From Phialophora verrucosa (lineage: Eukaryota; Ascomycota; Eurotiomycetes; Chaetothyriales; Herpotrichiellaceae): a DNA stretch of 64,000 nt. Made by a program: the position numbers and the translations under genes. The DNA is taken from contig MSED01000010.1 of the NCBI GenBank assembly GCA_002099365.1, positions 558,001-622,000 of the forward strand, in the 5' to 3' direction. The first letter of the stretch is position 1; every line of letters begins with the position of its first letter. This document shows, piece after piece, positions 22,661 through 36,700 of the stretch. Below the pieces are notes generated by a model that was given only the letters and a program-made list of their open reading frames with translations, did not search any database and was not told the origin of the DNA.

Positions 22661-22914
22661 TGGAATTAGTCGTAGCAGCGGGTTTTTAACGGAGCGCGCA
22701 GGCAAACACTTGATGTAAAGGAAAGCTGTGGTGGGGAACATTCAGCCTTGTCATGCATGATGTAGCCTTGCCGCGCAGGTTCGGAACTCTATCAAGATAC
22801 CGAGTACGATAAGAAATACTTCGCCAGTTTTACAGTCACAGGGGATCTCCCAACAAGATTTCTGAACAGGCAGCAGGCAGCGCGTCAGAAGTTACAGCCA
22901 TCTGTGCAAGTCCA
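22661..22914. other. Intergenic between cus2 and the SDR pseudogene 3' end
   Basis: 254 bp holding the cus2 promoter and the 3' flank of the split dehydrogenase. No repeats or RIP signature are visible, so the transposon boundary at 23001 is sharp on this side. Confidence 0.5.
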
Positions 22915-23000
22915 CTAATCAGTCCAGACATTCCCTGATGCAATCACGTCAAACACCTTCATCGTGTGCTCCCGGATCTTCTCGCCAACTCCTACCGCCC
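22915..23000 (-). pseudogene. C-terminal exon piece of split short-chain dehydrogenase
   Basis: Read on the minus strand from the transposon edge, this segment continues the SDR reading frame: Ala-Val, then GVGEKIREHTMKVFD, then a short tail and a TAG stop at 22917-22915. The last 8 bases before the element (22993-23000, TACCGCCC) repeat at the other side of the element (43696-43703, CACCGCCC). Removing the element plus one copy puts the codons ...AAG TAC AGG GCG GTx GGA GTT GGC... in one frame, x being A or G, and both give valine. The C-terminal helix resembles the usual end of this fungal SDR group. See also the entry at 43696-44747. Confidence 0.85.
22993..23000. repeat. Left 8-bp target-site duplication of the Mutator-like element
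   Basis: TACCGCCC here versus CACCGCCC at 43696-43703. The single difference is C versus T in a CpA context, which RIP would produce. Confidence 0.8.
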
Positions 23001-23055
23001 CGGAACGTATGCGGACACACCTTTCGACACACCTTTCGTACAATACACCCTTCGG
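23001..23055 (+). repeat. Left terminal inverted repeat of the MULE
   Basis: 55 bp, identical to the reverse complement of 43641-43695 except at one base (T versus C before ACACCC). It contains two tandem copies of ACACACCTTTCG-like sequence, a possible transposase binding repeat. Confidence 0.9.
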
Positions 23056-23139
23056 TTAATTTCCGGAAGTACCTGCATTTATTAGTCACCACCACACAAA
23101 ATATAAGTCCCTATAAAATAATAAGTAGGTAACCTTATA

Positions 23140-24718
23140 TCACCGCATTACCTGCATTTTTAACCTCGTCGTCGCCTCTTTATATAGATAATCCTTAGTG
23201 TTTAGTCTTCCAGCTTCATAATATCTTCTGTCATTAAATACCCTCTTTAGCGGGCGTATACTGACTACCTAGACAGCCTCCGGTTTATCATCGAATAGAC
23301 CGTAAACTTATATCCTCGCGAATAGCTAAAGGCGCCTGTTACTAGAGAGATATATACCTCTATCGATAAATACTAGGATCGAATTAACGGGTATACCCTC
23401 TTATAGGGCTTCGACGTTATTATTTTAAACTCTACCTATAAGCCTATACTTAGAGCTACTTTTACTTATTCCTACTATAGTACTAAAACCTATAATACTT
23501 AAAAGCTTCTAGTAACCGTTAAGAGAAGAGAGGATAGCGCGATTATCGAGGAGCGTAAGTGTAATATAATTATTTAATAGACTAACTATTTATAGTATTA
23601 TTTAGTTTTATAAAAGTTAATTAATAAATAGGGGGGTACTAAGAAGAGGTTTATTTTTATAATTAAGTTACTCTCTTATAAGGGTTATATATTAGCGTCG
23701 AACCCTTTTATATACTAACGATATTATAAATACCTTAAAGTATTTAAAGCCTTAAAGGCGTAGGCGAAGATATACTATATCTTAATACTCTTATACTTAC
23801 TTAGTCGATAAGTACTAAATATAATAAATAAAATAGGCCTTTCTCTTACTCGGCGAGAGTATTATAACCTTTAGAAGCTTTAGACTCTTAACGGTAAAGA
23901 TAAGAAGATAATTAAAGGCCGCTTATTTACCCTTAATTCAATAAAGTTTATTTATCGCTATCGTATTAAGGAAACTCTTAATAAATCTAGCGCGATAATT
24001 AGTAAGAAGCTAGTTTAAATATAGTTCTCTTACCCTAAATTAATAAGAGCTAATATTCGGTTTATTACTAGCTCTATCTACCTTATTAACACGACCTTCA
24101 ATATAAATAAAGCCTAAATACTAATTATTATCGCTATTAGAGTACTAAATAATAGCAGCACCTTCCCGGTAGCGTTCTTATACTATTAAAGCGAAGACTA
24201 TACCTTATATACCTTCTTCTAAAAGTTATTAAAGGAATACTAGCCTTCTCGAACTATACTACTAACTATAATTATTAGTAACTAAATAAAGGTAATTATT
24301 TTATCCCTTAGAGAGTAGTTCCCGGATACTATATACTAAATATACGAATAGTATACCGCTAAGGTAATATACGCTAGATTCCGAAAGGATTATACTTATC
24401 TTAGGATTATTAGTAGCTAGAACTCGAAGGGCCTTAAAATACCTAGTCTAAAAGACCTTATCTAGAAATATATTAAGTTAGCTACTGTAGAAGACCTTAA
24501 GATAAACTATATAAACCTTTATAACCAGCTAAAGAAGCTCTTAAAAGAATATATCTAGATAATATAGTTACTAAAAGAGAAGCGAATAATTTAATATTAT
24601 ACTTAATATAACTTTAATCTTAGCTACTACTTAAGCTAGAGATTTAAATTATACTATATTATTCTAAAGGCGATAATAAATAATTAGTTTACTCTTAAGA
24701 TATTAGCGATAATACTAA
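23140..24718 (+). pseudogene. MULE transposase, N-terminal part (RIP-inactivated)
   Basis: Plus-strand frames interrupted by TAA/TAG codons, as expected when CAA/CAG are hit by RIP, still show a Mutator-like layout. A FAR1-like region with DVIILNSTYKP lies at about 23407-23446. The first catalytic block near 24085-24110 reads NTTFNINKA, where Asn likely replaces the catalytic Asp. A TFPVAF and SEDYTLYTFF block follows near 24150-24220, then an E-x-Y-T-A-K-V-I-Y-A-R-F-like block near 24345-24375. The frame stops at 24718, where Gypsy1 begins, and the C-terminal part resumes after 42595. The family call rests on motif order read by eye through many mutations. Confidence 0.65.
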
Positions 24719-25017
24719 TATAATAGGGCGGTGATACTTATAGCGCTGATTAGCTGCACGTGCCTGTATAATGTACAGGTAAGTAACCGTACTATCTAAT
24801 TAGTTAAATCCTTAGCGTAAGGCTATATGCCTCCGCTATATATTATAGGTAGAGCAGTTATATGTATTTAATATATATATATACTATAAGTAATAAAATA
24901 TATAACACTATTTCTTATAAAGCTATTTATTATTATATAGTATACCGGAGACGAAGAGGTAGTACCTACCGCCGTATAACCCTTTACTTAGAGGCTATAA
25001 AGCCTTACTCTAGTTCA
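24719..25017 (+). repeat. Gypsy1 5' LTR
   Basis: 299 bp, matched by 42297-42595 with mostly C/T and G/A differences. It keeps an unmutated patch near 24752-24782 containing TGCACGTGCC and TGTACAGG, which in the other copy is converted to TA-rich sequence. Confidence 0.88.
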
Positions 25018-28000
25018 TTAGTGCCTCTAATAAGAATATTCGCCTAAGAATATTCGGACTATAGTAACGCGGGTAAGTCTACACGCGGTAGGACGATTAA
25101 ATAGACGACTAAACGACGAAACGACAATATAACGCTATAAACGACGAGGACCGACTAGACTAACTACTTACCTACCTACCGACTAATTAACTAGAACTAG
25201 AGAAGCTAGCTATATATATAGGATCGCTATACGGGGGAATCGTTTAAATTACTAGCTAAGTAAGTCTATCTCGCTATACGGGTGTAGGTTATAAACTATA
25301 TTAGCTATTTAAGGAGATCGCTACTTAAGGTGTTCTTTTAGGGTTTTAGCTATATATATTAGTTATTACTATATAGGGCGGAAACTAATAATTAAATAAC
25401 TACCTAAAAGACTTAAGACTAATAACTAGTACTCGAAGAGAGAAATATAGTTAACCTTAATACCCCTTAAGCTCTTAAGGAGAGTAGGCTATTCGAGACT
25501 AAAGACTTACTTAATAGGAAGCTAGTATTAAAGTATTAGCTATATTTAGTAAAGAGAGACTTAATAGTTAGATATAAAGGAATAACTATAAGTAATAATA
25601 AAAATTACTAGAATTAAATTAAGAGAGGAGATTTTTTAAAACCCTAAGATTACTTATAAATATTTAAGAAAATAGTAATTATTAACTACTAAAAGAAGTA
25701 GTCTTTTATATATATAAAAATAATAAAATATATAAATATTTAGAGTTTAAATTACTTTACTTAAGAAGATAAGATTTATATTTATTATATTTTATTAAAC
25801 TAATAAAGAGGCTAAAGATAGCTTTATTTAAGGCCTTAAATAGAAAGAGAAAGGTAATATTGTTTACCGCGGCGAGCGATATTATATAGAGATTATTAAC
25901 GCCGGAAATCTTAACACCGCCGATATATACTCCTTCTATAGTAATATCTATAAGAGAGATACCTTAGAGCTTAAATAGGAGCGATAACTTACTATACTTT
26001 AATAAAAGGAACGCGACTATCTTCTTTAAAGAGTTTAAAGAGCTATATAGATATAATTAAGTAATAGATAGTAAAAAGCGTATCTAGAGATTTATATATT
26101 TTATATTAAAGATAAAGAAAAAGAGGTATAAAGAGCTTATAAAGTATAATAAGATAAATTAAATAAAGTTTAAAAAGAGAGTTTTAAATAAATATAAGGA
26201 TTAAGATAAAATATAATAAATAATAAGTATATACTATCTTTATATATTTTTAAGACGTTATCGCGATAAGTTCTAAAACTTTAATTTATACCTTTATTAG
26301 TTCTGTAAGGCTATAAAGTATTTAATTAATAATAAAGTAGAGACTAACTATACTTACTATCGTCTTTTCCTCTCTAAACTGCTAAAGATATATATAGATA
26401 AGATTTGGAAGAAGTAGAACTTACTAAATAGGAAGTTAGAGAACTTAAACTTCTAGAAGTATTAGGAATAGGTAAGAGACTTATAAGAAGTTAATAATAA
26501 GACTAGTAAATTTATATAAAGTATACTAAACAAAAAATATTAGGACTTAATATATAAGAAAGAGACTTAATCTTCTATATTCCGAAAGGAGGAAGCTTGA
26601 GAAGATAAATATCGAAAAGATTAACTAGACGGTATAGCTATAAAGACTGAAGAGAATATATAAATATAGTTAATAAAGCCTATAACCTTAAGAACTACTA
26701 TATCCTTAGTAGATAAACTAACCCGACTAATAAGAGCGCTTATTCTACCGATTTAAATATATAATATAATTACTCTTAACTTTATAAATAGATTAATTAA
26801 ATCCTTAAGGGGAGTTCCTCTAAAAGCGATCTAGCCTTCTCGGGAACTTTTTTTTTAAGAACGGTTAATAAGGTTTAGTAATAATCTATAATACTATACT
26901 AGAGAGTAATCTAGTCGGCGTAAGTTAAATATAAGTACTACTAGAGGGAGTTACTTCCTTTACGACTAATAAGGCTATATATTATATAAAGATCTATAGT
27001 AGAGATATTAAAAGGCCGCTAGTATATTATATCTTAATCTAAATTATAAGATTATACTAAGAAGGTTCCGCGGTTAAGATCGGCCCTTATTAGTATTACT
27101 AATTCCGTAGAAAGAGACGAAGCCTAAATATCTAGAATAGATTACGCGTAAAATCGATAAGTATACTAATATCTCTTTCGGATAGCTGTACAGTATAAAG
27201 GAAGAGGATCTAAAGCCTCCCTTAATAAGGATAAACCTTATTTAAGCGGTTAGATTAAAGCTAAATTATAGTGTACTAAAAGACTCGAAAGATAATTTAT
27301 ATATATCGAAGTTAGCTAAGCTAAAAGAAATTCGTATTAACTAACTAAAGATTAATATTTATATTAACGCTCTTAGGAAGCGACCGGTACCGTAGTAAGG
27401 AGGATATATATAAGCGAAGTATCTTTAGACTAATATATACGAGCTTATTATAGATAGTTAGCGATATTATATAATATAACGAGTAAAATTAAATAAAGAG
27501 ATTATCTTTAATAGTACTATAGACGATATTCTCGCGCTAGAATAGTCGACTAATTAAAGGCCGCTAATAATTCTATATAATATATAGAATAACTAAATAT
27601 ATAACCTACAGTCGGAAGATACCGAGATAGGCGACAACGATAAGTATATACGCCTAAAGTAAGTTTTATAGCGCCTATATATTATAAAGGAGATATAATA
27701 TAGACCGCCTAGTCCTAAACCTCTCCGGAAGACACTCTCGTAAGATTTAAATAGAGCCGAGAGAATTATTAATTAACTACTAAATTAAGAGGTAACTATT
27801 TAATTATAAGATCTACTATTAATAAAAGAAGTATATAATAAGTAGTTTTTCTATAAGTATTAGTATTATAATAAAGATAGATAAGAGCTAATTTATTAAA
27901 TATATTCTTTATAAGTTAAAATAATATAATTTTAGAAAGAGCTTATTATAAGAGTTAATATAGTATAGATAAGCTTAAATAAGGACTGTCTAACGCGTCC

Positions 28001-31000
28001 GCGATTATATTATAATAGCTATCCTTATTTATCGATAAAGATACGGGAGTAGTATAAAGATTTATTATTAGATATCGGAGCGGAAATTAATTTAATATCC
28101 TTAGGTCTAGTTAAAGACCGAGGATTATCTTAATTTATACGAAAAATAAAGTTTATCTATAATATTATAGGATTTAATAAAGACCGAAAAGATTTTATAA
28201 ATATAATCGAAGATATAGTAGTTAATATCGCCGATATTAAAGTCTTAACTAATATCTATATAACTAATATTATAGATTTAATATATCGCTTTATTCTAAG
28301 TAGGCCGTTTTAGAAGGCTACTCGAGGTTTAATCTAAGAGAAGGACGATAATATATATATTATAAGTCTAATAGATAGCTTTAACAGAAAGCGGCTCTAG
28401 CTTCTTATATAGTTAACTCTAAATCTTAGTAATAATATAATAATAAGGTTAATAGTTAAGCTTATATATATATTTACTTTAAAAGGCTAGACGAGTATAA
28501 AGAGATAAAAAGGTCTATACTCGCTTTAGTTAGAGCTTAATAAAATTAAGGGAGAGTATAAGTAATTAACTTTAAAATAAATAAGAATAATACTTTAATC
28601 TCCGTCTTAAATACTTACGATTTAAGCGACGATAAATTTAACGAGATATACTTTTAAGCTTAACCTTTTAATATTAAAGATAATTAATAACTAGTAAAGT
28701 CTTTAAGATTATTTAATAAAGAGGTTATAATATAAGACTTAAAGAATAAATAATATTATAAATAATATTAATTTAAGAAGCCTTTAGAAGCTTAAGTAAA
28801 TACTTTATATAAGCGGAAGGTTAATAAAATAAAACTTATTAATTTAAATTTCTAAAATAGTTTAACGCTTAGTAAGCTCTTAAACTAGCGTATAAGGGTA
28901 CGGGAGTAGGTAATAGCTACCTATAACGGCCGGCTATATACATTCTCGGATTAAATAAGTTTATACCTTACTAGATTTCCTTAGGGGTAACGCTTAACGC
29001 CTAAACGTCTAGAGAAACTAGTTATTAGACTTAATCTAACGCTTAATAAAAAGGAGATTCTTATAGAGATCCTATATAACCGCGAAGGAGCTCTAGCTTA
29101 GAATCTTAAAGAAATCGGGCGAATTTATTGAGAAGTAGTACCTTTATAGGTAATAAGGACTATTCCGTACACTCTATAGTAAGTAAAGAGCTTCTTTATT
29201 TCGAAGGTACTTAAGCTAATAGTAATTACACTAGTAAAGGAGAAAATTAACTTAAATCTCTTTAAACCGAAGTATAAATTATATCGGAATTTATTTTTTC
29301 TAGTTAAGAAGAAAAAGCTTAAGGAATATTAATTAATAATTATAGTATAGAATATTAATTAAATAACGATTCGAGATATAAATCTATCTCCTTTAGCTAA
29401 TAACTTCGCGAAAGAGTTTAGCGGAATATAGATAATCTTCTTATTAAATTAGCTCTTAAACTATAATTAAATTAAACTTATAAGAGAGAGTCGAGATCTA
29501 ATAAAGATTTATACTTTAATTAGACTTATTTATTATATAACGCTTCTATAAGGTATAACTAATTTTATAGCGTAATTTATATAAATTACGAACTAGATTC
29601 TAAAGGAATAGATATTAAAAGCTGCTTAGCTATTCCTAAATAATATTAGTATAAAAGGACTAAAGAGTAATTATTAGTAACTAAAGATAATTCCCCGAGT
29701 ATATTTATATATACTAGAATATCTAATAAATCTAAATATAGTATTACTTAATTTTAAGCTTACTAGTACTACTATAGCCGAATAAAAGCTACAGCTCTAT
29801 ATACGAGAGATTAAGATAGTCGGATATATCTATAATTAAGACGGACGATATCTATAATAGTCTAAGATTTATAAGATCTTAATATAGCTAACTTTAATAA
29901 ATTAGCTAAAACTTTATAAATTCCTTAGGATCTATATATATTATTATATATAAATCTTTTATTTTATAATAATAATAAAGCCTTTATATAACTTACTTTA
30001 AAAGAATATTATTTAAGTCTAGATAAAGATATACGCTAAGAATATAAAAGAACTAAAGAAGACGTTATCCTCTACTCCCGTATTAATTAATCTAAACTAT
30101 TAAGAAGGCGCCGGCCTAATTATACTTACCGTCGACGCTAGCGGAAGAGGCTAAGGCGCTATAATTATATAGGTAGATCTAATAATAAGTAAATAATATA
30201 CTATAAGATACGAGAGCGGTATTTAGTCTAAGGCTAAAAGAGAGTATAACGTACTTAAGCGGGAAGCCCGCGAATTATTAAAAGCCCTTAAGAAGTTTAA
30301 ATAATAGCTATATATTATTTACTTTATTATAGAGACCGATATAATAACTCTTACGGCCTAACTTAATCGGTAGTCGACCGACTTACCCGAAGTTATTATT
30401 AATTAATAGCTAGTATAGATCTATAGGTTTAATTTCGAGATATAGTATATTCTAGATAAGTAAAATATAGTTACTAATACTTTATCTTAACGTTCTCCGA
30501 TCTAGGAAGATATTAAAGAAGTTAAATAAGAAAAGGATATCGAGGAGTAAATTAAAGCTTAAATACTCTTTATATAAAGAAGCCTTCGATTAATTAAGTA
30601 GAATACTATTTATTAAGACTTTACGTTAGTAAAACTTATAGTTATTTATACTTAAGATTAATCTATAAGCTTTAATAAACCTTATATAATTTAGTTATTT
30701 AAGGGAGAGTACTTAAAGAAATTAAAGAGACTCGCTAAATATCTATAAGATTAGTAATATCCTCCGAAGATAAATAATAATAAGTTTCGGAAACTATAAA
30801 AGGATTTAGTTAACTACTTTATTAGAGGAGAGTACCTATTTCGAAAGCTAATAGAAAATAAGTTAAGTAAAAGAGTAATTAATAATAATATAGAGAAGCG
30901 AAGAATACTTAAAGTAATATATAATAATACTAGATATTTTAGTCGAGAAGTAATATATTAGAAGATATCTAACTATTATTACTAGAAGGGTTAATACTAA

Positions 31001-33364
31001 AATATAAAAGTATTTATAAAGACCTATTTAGAATACTAATTTTATATAAACTAAAGACTATATAATATAATATTCCCGACTTTAGTCGATAAGCGCTAAA
31101 AATAGATTAGTATTAATTATATCTTAATACTAATATCTTAAGAAAAGAGGTATCTTATTAAAGCCTGAAGTAATATAAGTAGCTAAGTAGAAGCGCGAGA
31201 TATTACGGCTGCTAATAATACTACTATAGTAAAGTTCCTCTAGAAGGAGATTATCTATCGCTACGAACTATTTAGATAACTAGTATATAATAGCGGACCG
31301 AAGAATAAGAGTTAAGTAAAAGTATTTATAGATAGGTATAGGATTAAATATATAATTATCTCTATATATTATCTATAAGCGAACAGCTAAATAGAAGTTA
31401 AGTATAAAGGCGTTATAAACGCTCTTTTAAAGATAACTTATACTAACAGCGGCGGTATCTAAATAAATTACCTTTACGCTATTCTTTAGGCCGACCGAAT
31501 AATAATTAAAGCTAGAACTAATATAACACTATACGAAGTTAAGTTCCTTAAGCGGCTAATCTTTTCTATTAAACTTAAGATTATAATATAAAATATTATA
31601 AATTAGGATAAGGTTATTAATACTACTAATTTAATCGCTATATATATACAAGCTCTTAAAAGACGTAATTAAGATCTAAAAGAGGCGGCGGTATATCTAA
31701 ATAGAATACGAAGGCTAAGAAAGAAATACTTTAATAAACGCTATAATCTATACTTATAGCTACTTGAGGAGAGTATATTAGTATTAAGCTATAATATAGC
31801 CGAGTTAATAAATATATCTATAGAGAAGAAGTTAATATTCCGCTAATTTAAACTATTTAGAATCATAAAGGCGAATTAAGAGAAGGGGATATATATTCTA
31901 GCGGAACTTAATAGCTCTCGACTATAGAGAACTTATATAGCTAGTCGTCTTAAGCGATTCTACTAACGCTCTAAAGATTTCCTTATAGATACTAAACCTA
32001 TACTTAAAGATAATTCTTAGAAAGAAGAAGCTCGCGAAGTTCTAACTTTTAATCTTTTTTATTCCGCGGATATTAAAGAGTCTTTAGATAATAATAATAT
32101 ATCTTTTCCGTAAAAGATATCTTTACGCTTATACTATAGTCGACGGCTTAAATAAAGAGCGAAAATATTATCGCCGATAAATAAAGAACTAGTATTTATA
32201 GTAGAGATATCTTTAGTTAGCGATAAAATTCGGGAACGGTACGCTAACTTAGATATATTTAAAGAGTTTATAGAGAAATAAAGTAGGTACTCTACTTTAT
32301 ACTATACTCTACTATTATAAAGTAATAAGAGAGGTATAGTATCGCTATCGCTAATATAAGAAAGTTTAAAGTTAAATTTCTTTAGTTTATATAGAGTTTT
32401 CTTTTAGTTAAATTATAATAATCTAATATTTAAAGTATAGTTATAATAGGGATTTTCTTAAAATTAAGTTACTTTAGTTCGCGGATCCTATTATTCTATT
32501 AGCTTAAGATCTTAAAAAAGAGAGAAGCGATACTAGAGCGAGATATTATTATCTTAAATATAGTAAATATTAAAATAGATAAATAAAGCTAAAAAAGTTA
32601 AGCTAAGAATAGTATAGCGTATTTAGGGCGAAGAAAAATTAAGGTTAATATTAAGACCTTTAGTGCTATCTTTAATTAGCTATATATATCTATATATTAT
32701 ATAGAGTTCCTAGAAGTGTTATAATTAGTTAGATATTAATATAGTTAAGAGAGATATAATATTAAACGCTCTTAATAATAGATCGAGTACTAGTCATTAA
32801 TAAGAGAAATAAAGTATCCGATAATATTAAATAATAGGTATTTTAAGTATACGTAATTATAATTAAGAGGGATTAATAAACTAGTATCTATATAACCGTT
32901 TAATCTCTTAGATCTTTATTCTTAAGCTATTATATAATAAATATATATTATTTAGTTTAGGGGGTTTAATGAGCCTAAAAGATAAAGAGAATAATAAAAA
33001 TACCTTATTATCTATAAATAATAATATTTTATCTTATTATATTATTACTCGATACTAAAGAGTATTAGTTTATAATATATATTTATCTTTACCCTCTCCC
33101 TCTCGACTACTTATAGATACCTTTCTTCTTAACCTTATATCTTCCTTTCTTAATATAAACTTTAACTATTAAATAATTCTTTTTTATTATTAGTTTAATC
33201 TTCTAAATTATTTTAGAATCTCTAGATTAATCTTTAACGCCTTTATAACTACTAATATTTTTATTAAGTTCGCCTTTTCTCTCTCTCTTTAATATTTTAA
33301 TTATACTATAAGCTTTATTTAACTATATACTTTATTTCTATTACCTTTTAAATTTATCTTTATA
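25017..33364 (+). pseudogene. Gypsy1 gag-pol remnants
   Basis: RIP-mutated polyprotein on the plus strand, recognised by order of degraded blocks. RT lies at about 29.3-29.8 kb, with the fungal Gypsy L-x-PLADxFAEEF-type segment near 29380-29420. RNase H is near 30.13-30.30 kb, with W-S-K-A-K-R-E-Y-N-like residues followed by a Lys-rich helix. Integrase zinc-binding and core regions lie at about 30.9-31.6 kb. Upstream, 25.9-28.7 kb should hold gag and protease. Dozens of TAA/TAG stops make it non-functional. Boundaries are approximate. Confidence 0.7.
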
Positions 33365-33369
33365 GCTTC

Positions 33370-33729
33370 TATAATAGTACAGTACACTAATAGAAGAAGG
33401 TAAGGCGAACACTATATAAAGGTATAGATTACTTAATACTAAGAGACTAAACTAGAGAGAGGGAAAGGGTATAAAAGGCGCGATACCTATTACCCTAGAT
33501 AAATACTTCCCTCCGCTAAGGATTTTAGTATATATGTAAGCCGCTAAGGATTTTAGTTATATATAGTTAATTAGCGTTTAGCTATATAATTATATAGCCT
33601 TACTTACCTAATTAGGATAAAGCTTAGTAAGCACGCGCTTTACCGGAAATAGTCGCCTATAGCCTATAGCCTTATCTTTTATTATACGCGGTCGTATATA
33701 TATACTCGAACCTAATATAGGCTGTAATA
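33370..33729 (-). repeat. Gypsy2 3' LTR
   Basis: 360 bp, near-identical to 39200-39559 apart from transitions. It is 3' relative to the minus-strand element because the polypurine tract abuts it. Confidence 0.88.
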
Positions 33730-36700
33730 ATACCCCCCCTTTTTAAGAAAGCCTATCCTTAAGCTTTATTATTATTATTATAGTCCTCTATTAGTTTATT
33801 ATTTTTTTAGTAATATAGCTAATTTTATAATCTTCTTAGGGGTCTTAGTTACTAAGGATACTTCTTATAGTAATTATAAACTTTATATAGTATATTCTTA
33901 AAGTTAAAGGCTAAGTATTATTTAGGGTCTTTATCTTAGCTTAGCTACTATACTCGGTATTATAGCTTACCGCGGCGCTTTTATATAGCTAAAATTTCCT
34001 TAACCTCTTATTTATTCTCTCTATTCACTTTAATTAGAGGTAAAGGTTAATTAACTTATCCTAAAAGAGGGTCATCTAATACCTTTCTAAGCCGGTTAAA
34101 AGAAAAGACCGAATATACCTTTATTAAAGAGGGTAGGTCTAGTCTAAAGGAGTTCTTAATTTACTTTAGGATATAGAATAGATCTGCTATTTAATACCTT
34201 AGTTTTCAGCTAGGGCGGTTAATCTTCTAGTTCTTTATTAACACCTAGACTAAGTTACCTTCTGTAAAGTTAACTTCCTAACGATACTTATTAGCCTAGT
34301 ATTTCTATCGTTTCTAGATAAGCTTTATTATATTATATATTAGCTTCTAGATATTATATATTTAACGGGCGAGTTATTAAGCTTTATCTTAGCTAAGCCG
34401 CTCTTATATATTTAAGGGTTCTTTTAAAGGTTTTTAATTAAAAGAGGTCCTTAGCTCGTATTTATTTTTAATAAAGAAAAAGCTTATACCTATAAAGTTA
34501 TAAGAGAGTATAGCTTAAATATAGTCTATTATTAGTAAGAAGTTAACTTAATTATTCTAATAATAATTTATAAAAGGCTATAGTCGTTAGTTAAGATATT
34601 AGTTTATAATTTCTGTCTATCTATTAGTCTATAGATAGAAAGCCGTTAATAGTTTAAGCTTAATTCCTAAGATACGGTAGAACTCTATTTAGAACTTAAA
34701 TATAAACTATAAGCCGCGGTTAGAGACTATTATATCTAGAGACCTATAGTTTTAGTAGATAAAGGAGATAAATAACTATATTATCTTCTTTATAGTAATA
34801 GTTTTATAGTAGAGGATAGAGTAAGCTCGCTTCTCTAGGCGATTAATTACTATATATACTATATTATACCTGTTTTAATCTACGGGAAAGAACTTAAAAT
34901 CTATTATAATATATTACTATAGTCGGTTAAGGATAGATAGCGGCTTTAGAGTTCCTAGTAGTAGGTCTCGAGGGACTATAGTATACTAATAAGTATAGTA
35001 ATTCTAAATAAACTAGATAATATCCCGGAAAAGATTCGGCTAATAGTAATAAATAGATAATAATTTACTTATTTTATTCTAGCTAAAGTAAGTTATTAAA
35101 ATTTAGTTATATACTTCTATAATTAGCTTAATTTATAGTTTATCTTTATTTAAGATTACTAGTCTTCTCTTAAATTATAATAATCCTTATAATAATATCT
35201 AAAGATACTAGCTTAGATAAGCCTTTTCTCTTTTAGCGTCTAATAAAAGACTCTTACAATTTATTTATAATATTTAGTTAATTAGCTTTAGGGGGTTAAG
35301 ACCTATAGGCGCTAATAAGAGTAACGGAATAACCTCTTCGCCTAACCTTTCCGGGCCTAGTAAGATTTATATCCGGTCTTCTTTCGTCGCCTATTTCTAG
35401 TCTTCCTAATCCTGTTCTCGTTAAGTTAAGGCGTCGGCTCGCTTATTTTATTTTTTTAGGCGATATTAGATCCTAAAGTAATACTAGGTAAGGATACCGG
35501 TTTAATAGGCTTATCGAGCGGTTAATAGCCTCTTAGATATAAAGTATTCTAAAGCTTTATAGTCGGTAAGGACTAGAATATTTAGCTCTATACTCTAAAG
35601 CTCCGCGCGTTAAGTTTTAAGAGTATATATAATAGTAAGTATTTTTTTATTATAAATATTATAGTTATATTCCGCTAGAGTTATTATCTTTAAATAATAT
35701 ATAATAAGGTACTAATTTCTATTAGTCGAGTCCTATTAAGAGAGTATACTAGCGATAACTCTATTCGAGACGTTAGTCTTTAGTATTATTTTACGATTTA
35801 GGTAGAAATACCTTAATATTAAAGCTATTATTAACTAATACTTTAGTTCCTTAAATACTTATATATAATCTTTACTAAAGGTAAAGGGATAGTTCTTCTT
35901 TATAAGCTAAGTTAGGGGGCGCGTAATTCGGCTAAAATTTTAAATAAAGATACGATAAAAGTTATAGAACCCTAGGAACGTTTATACCTTTTTTATAATA
36001 TTAAAGACTTTTTAGGTTAATAGTACCGCTATCTTTATAGGATCTATATATATACCCTTAATACTAATAATAAACTTAAAGTATTTAGTTTACTTAACTT
36101 AAAACTTACTTTTCTTAATATTAACTTAAAGTTTAGCTTTCTATAATCGCGATAAGACCTTCTTTATATATTCTATATATTTTAGCTTATTCTCTAAGTA
36201 AATTAAGATATTATTTAAGTAGGTTATAATAAAGTTATTTAGGTAATTAAATAGGACGTTATTTATATAGCGCTAGTAGATCGCTAGGCTATTTATTAGC
36301 CTAAAGGGGATTACCTTATACTTATAGGCTCTATAACGAGTATAAAAGGTAATAAGTTCCTTAGAATCCGGGTATATACGAATATAGTAGAAAGCCTAGC
36401 GAATATTAAGCTTTATAAATACCCGAGCCCTATTAAATCGAGTTAAGGTCTCGTTAATTAAAGGTAAAGGGTAGCGGTCCTTCTTAGTAAGAGCGTTTAA
36501 TTTCCGATAGTTAATATAGAATCTTAGTCCTTCTTTAAGTTTTTTAATAAATAAAGTAGGTAAAGTAAAAGGGGATTAACTAGATTCGATAAACCCCTTT
36601 TAAAGGTTCTCTTTAAGGTATTTCTTTACTAATAAAAGTTTATCTATATTTATTCGATATAAGAGGCTATATCTTAAATTATACTCCCCTTCTAGCTATA

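Noticed and set aside
22938..23132. 64-codon plus-strand frame crossing 23001
   Set aside because: It runs from the SDR C-terminal piece (antisense) into the MULE TIR. A similar peptide at the other end (43507-44202) arises only because the TIR is repeated there.
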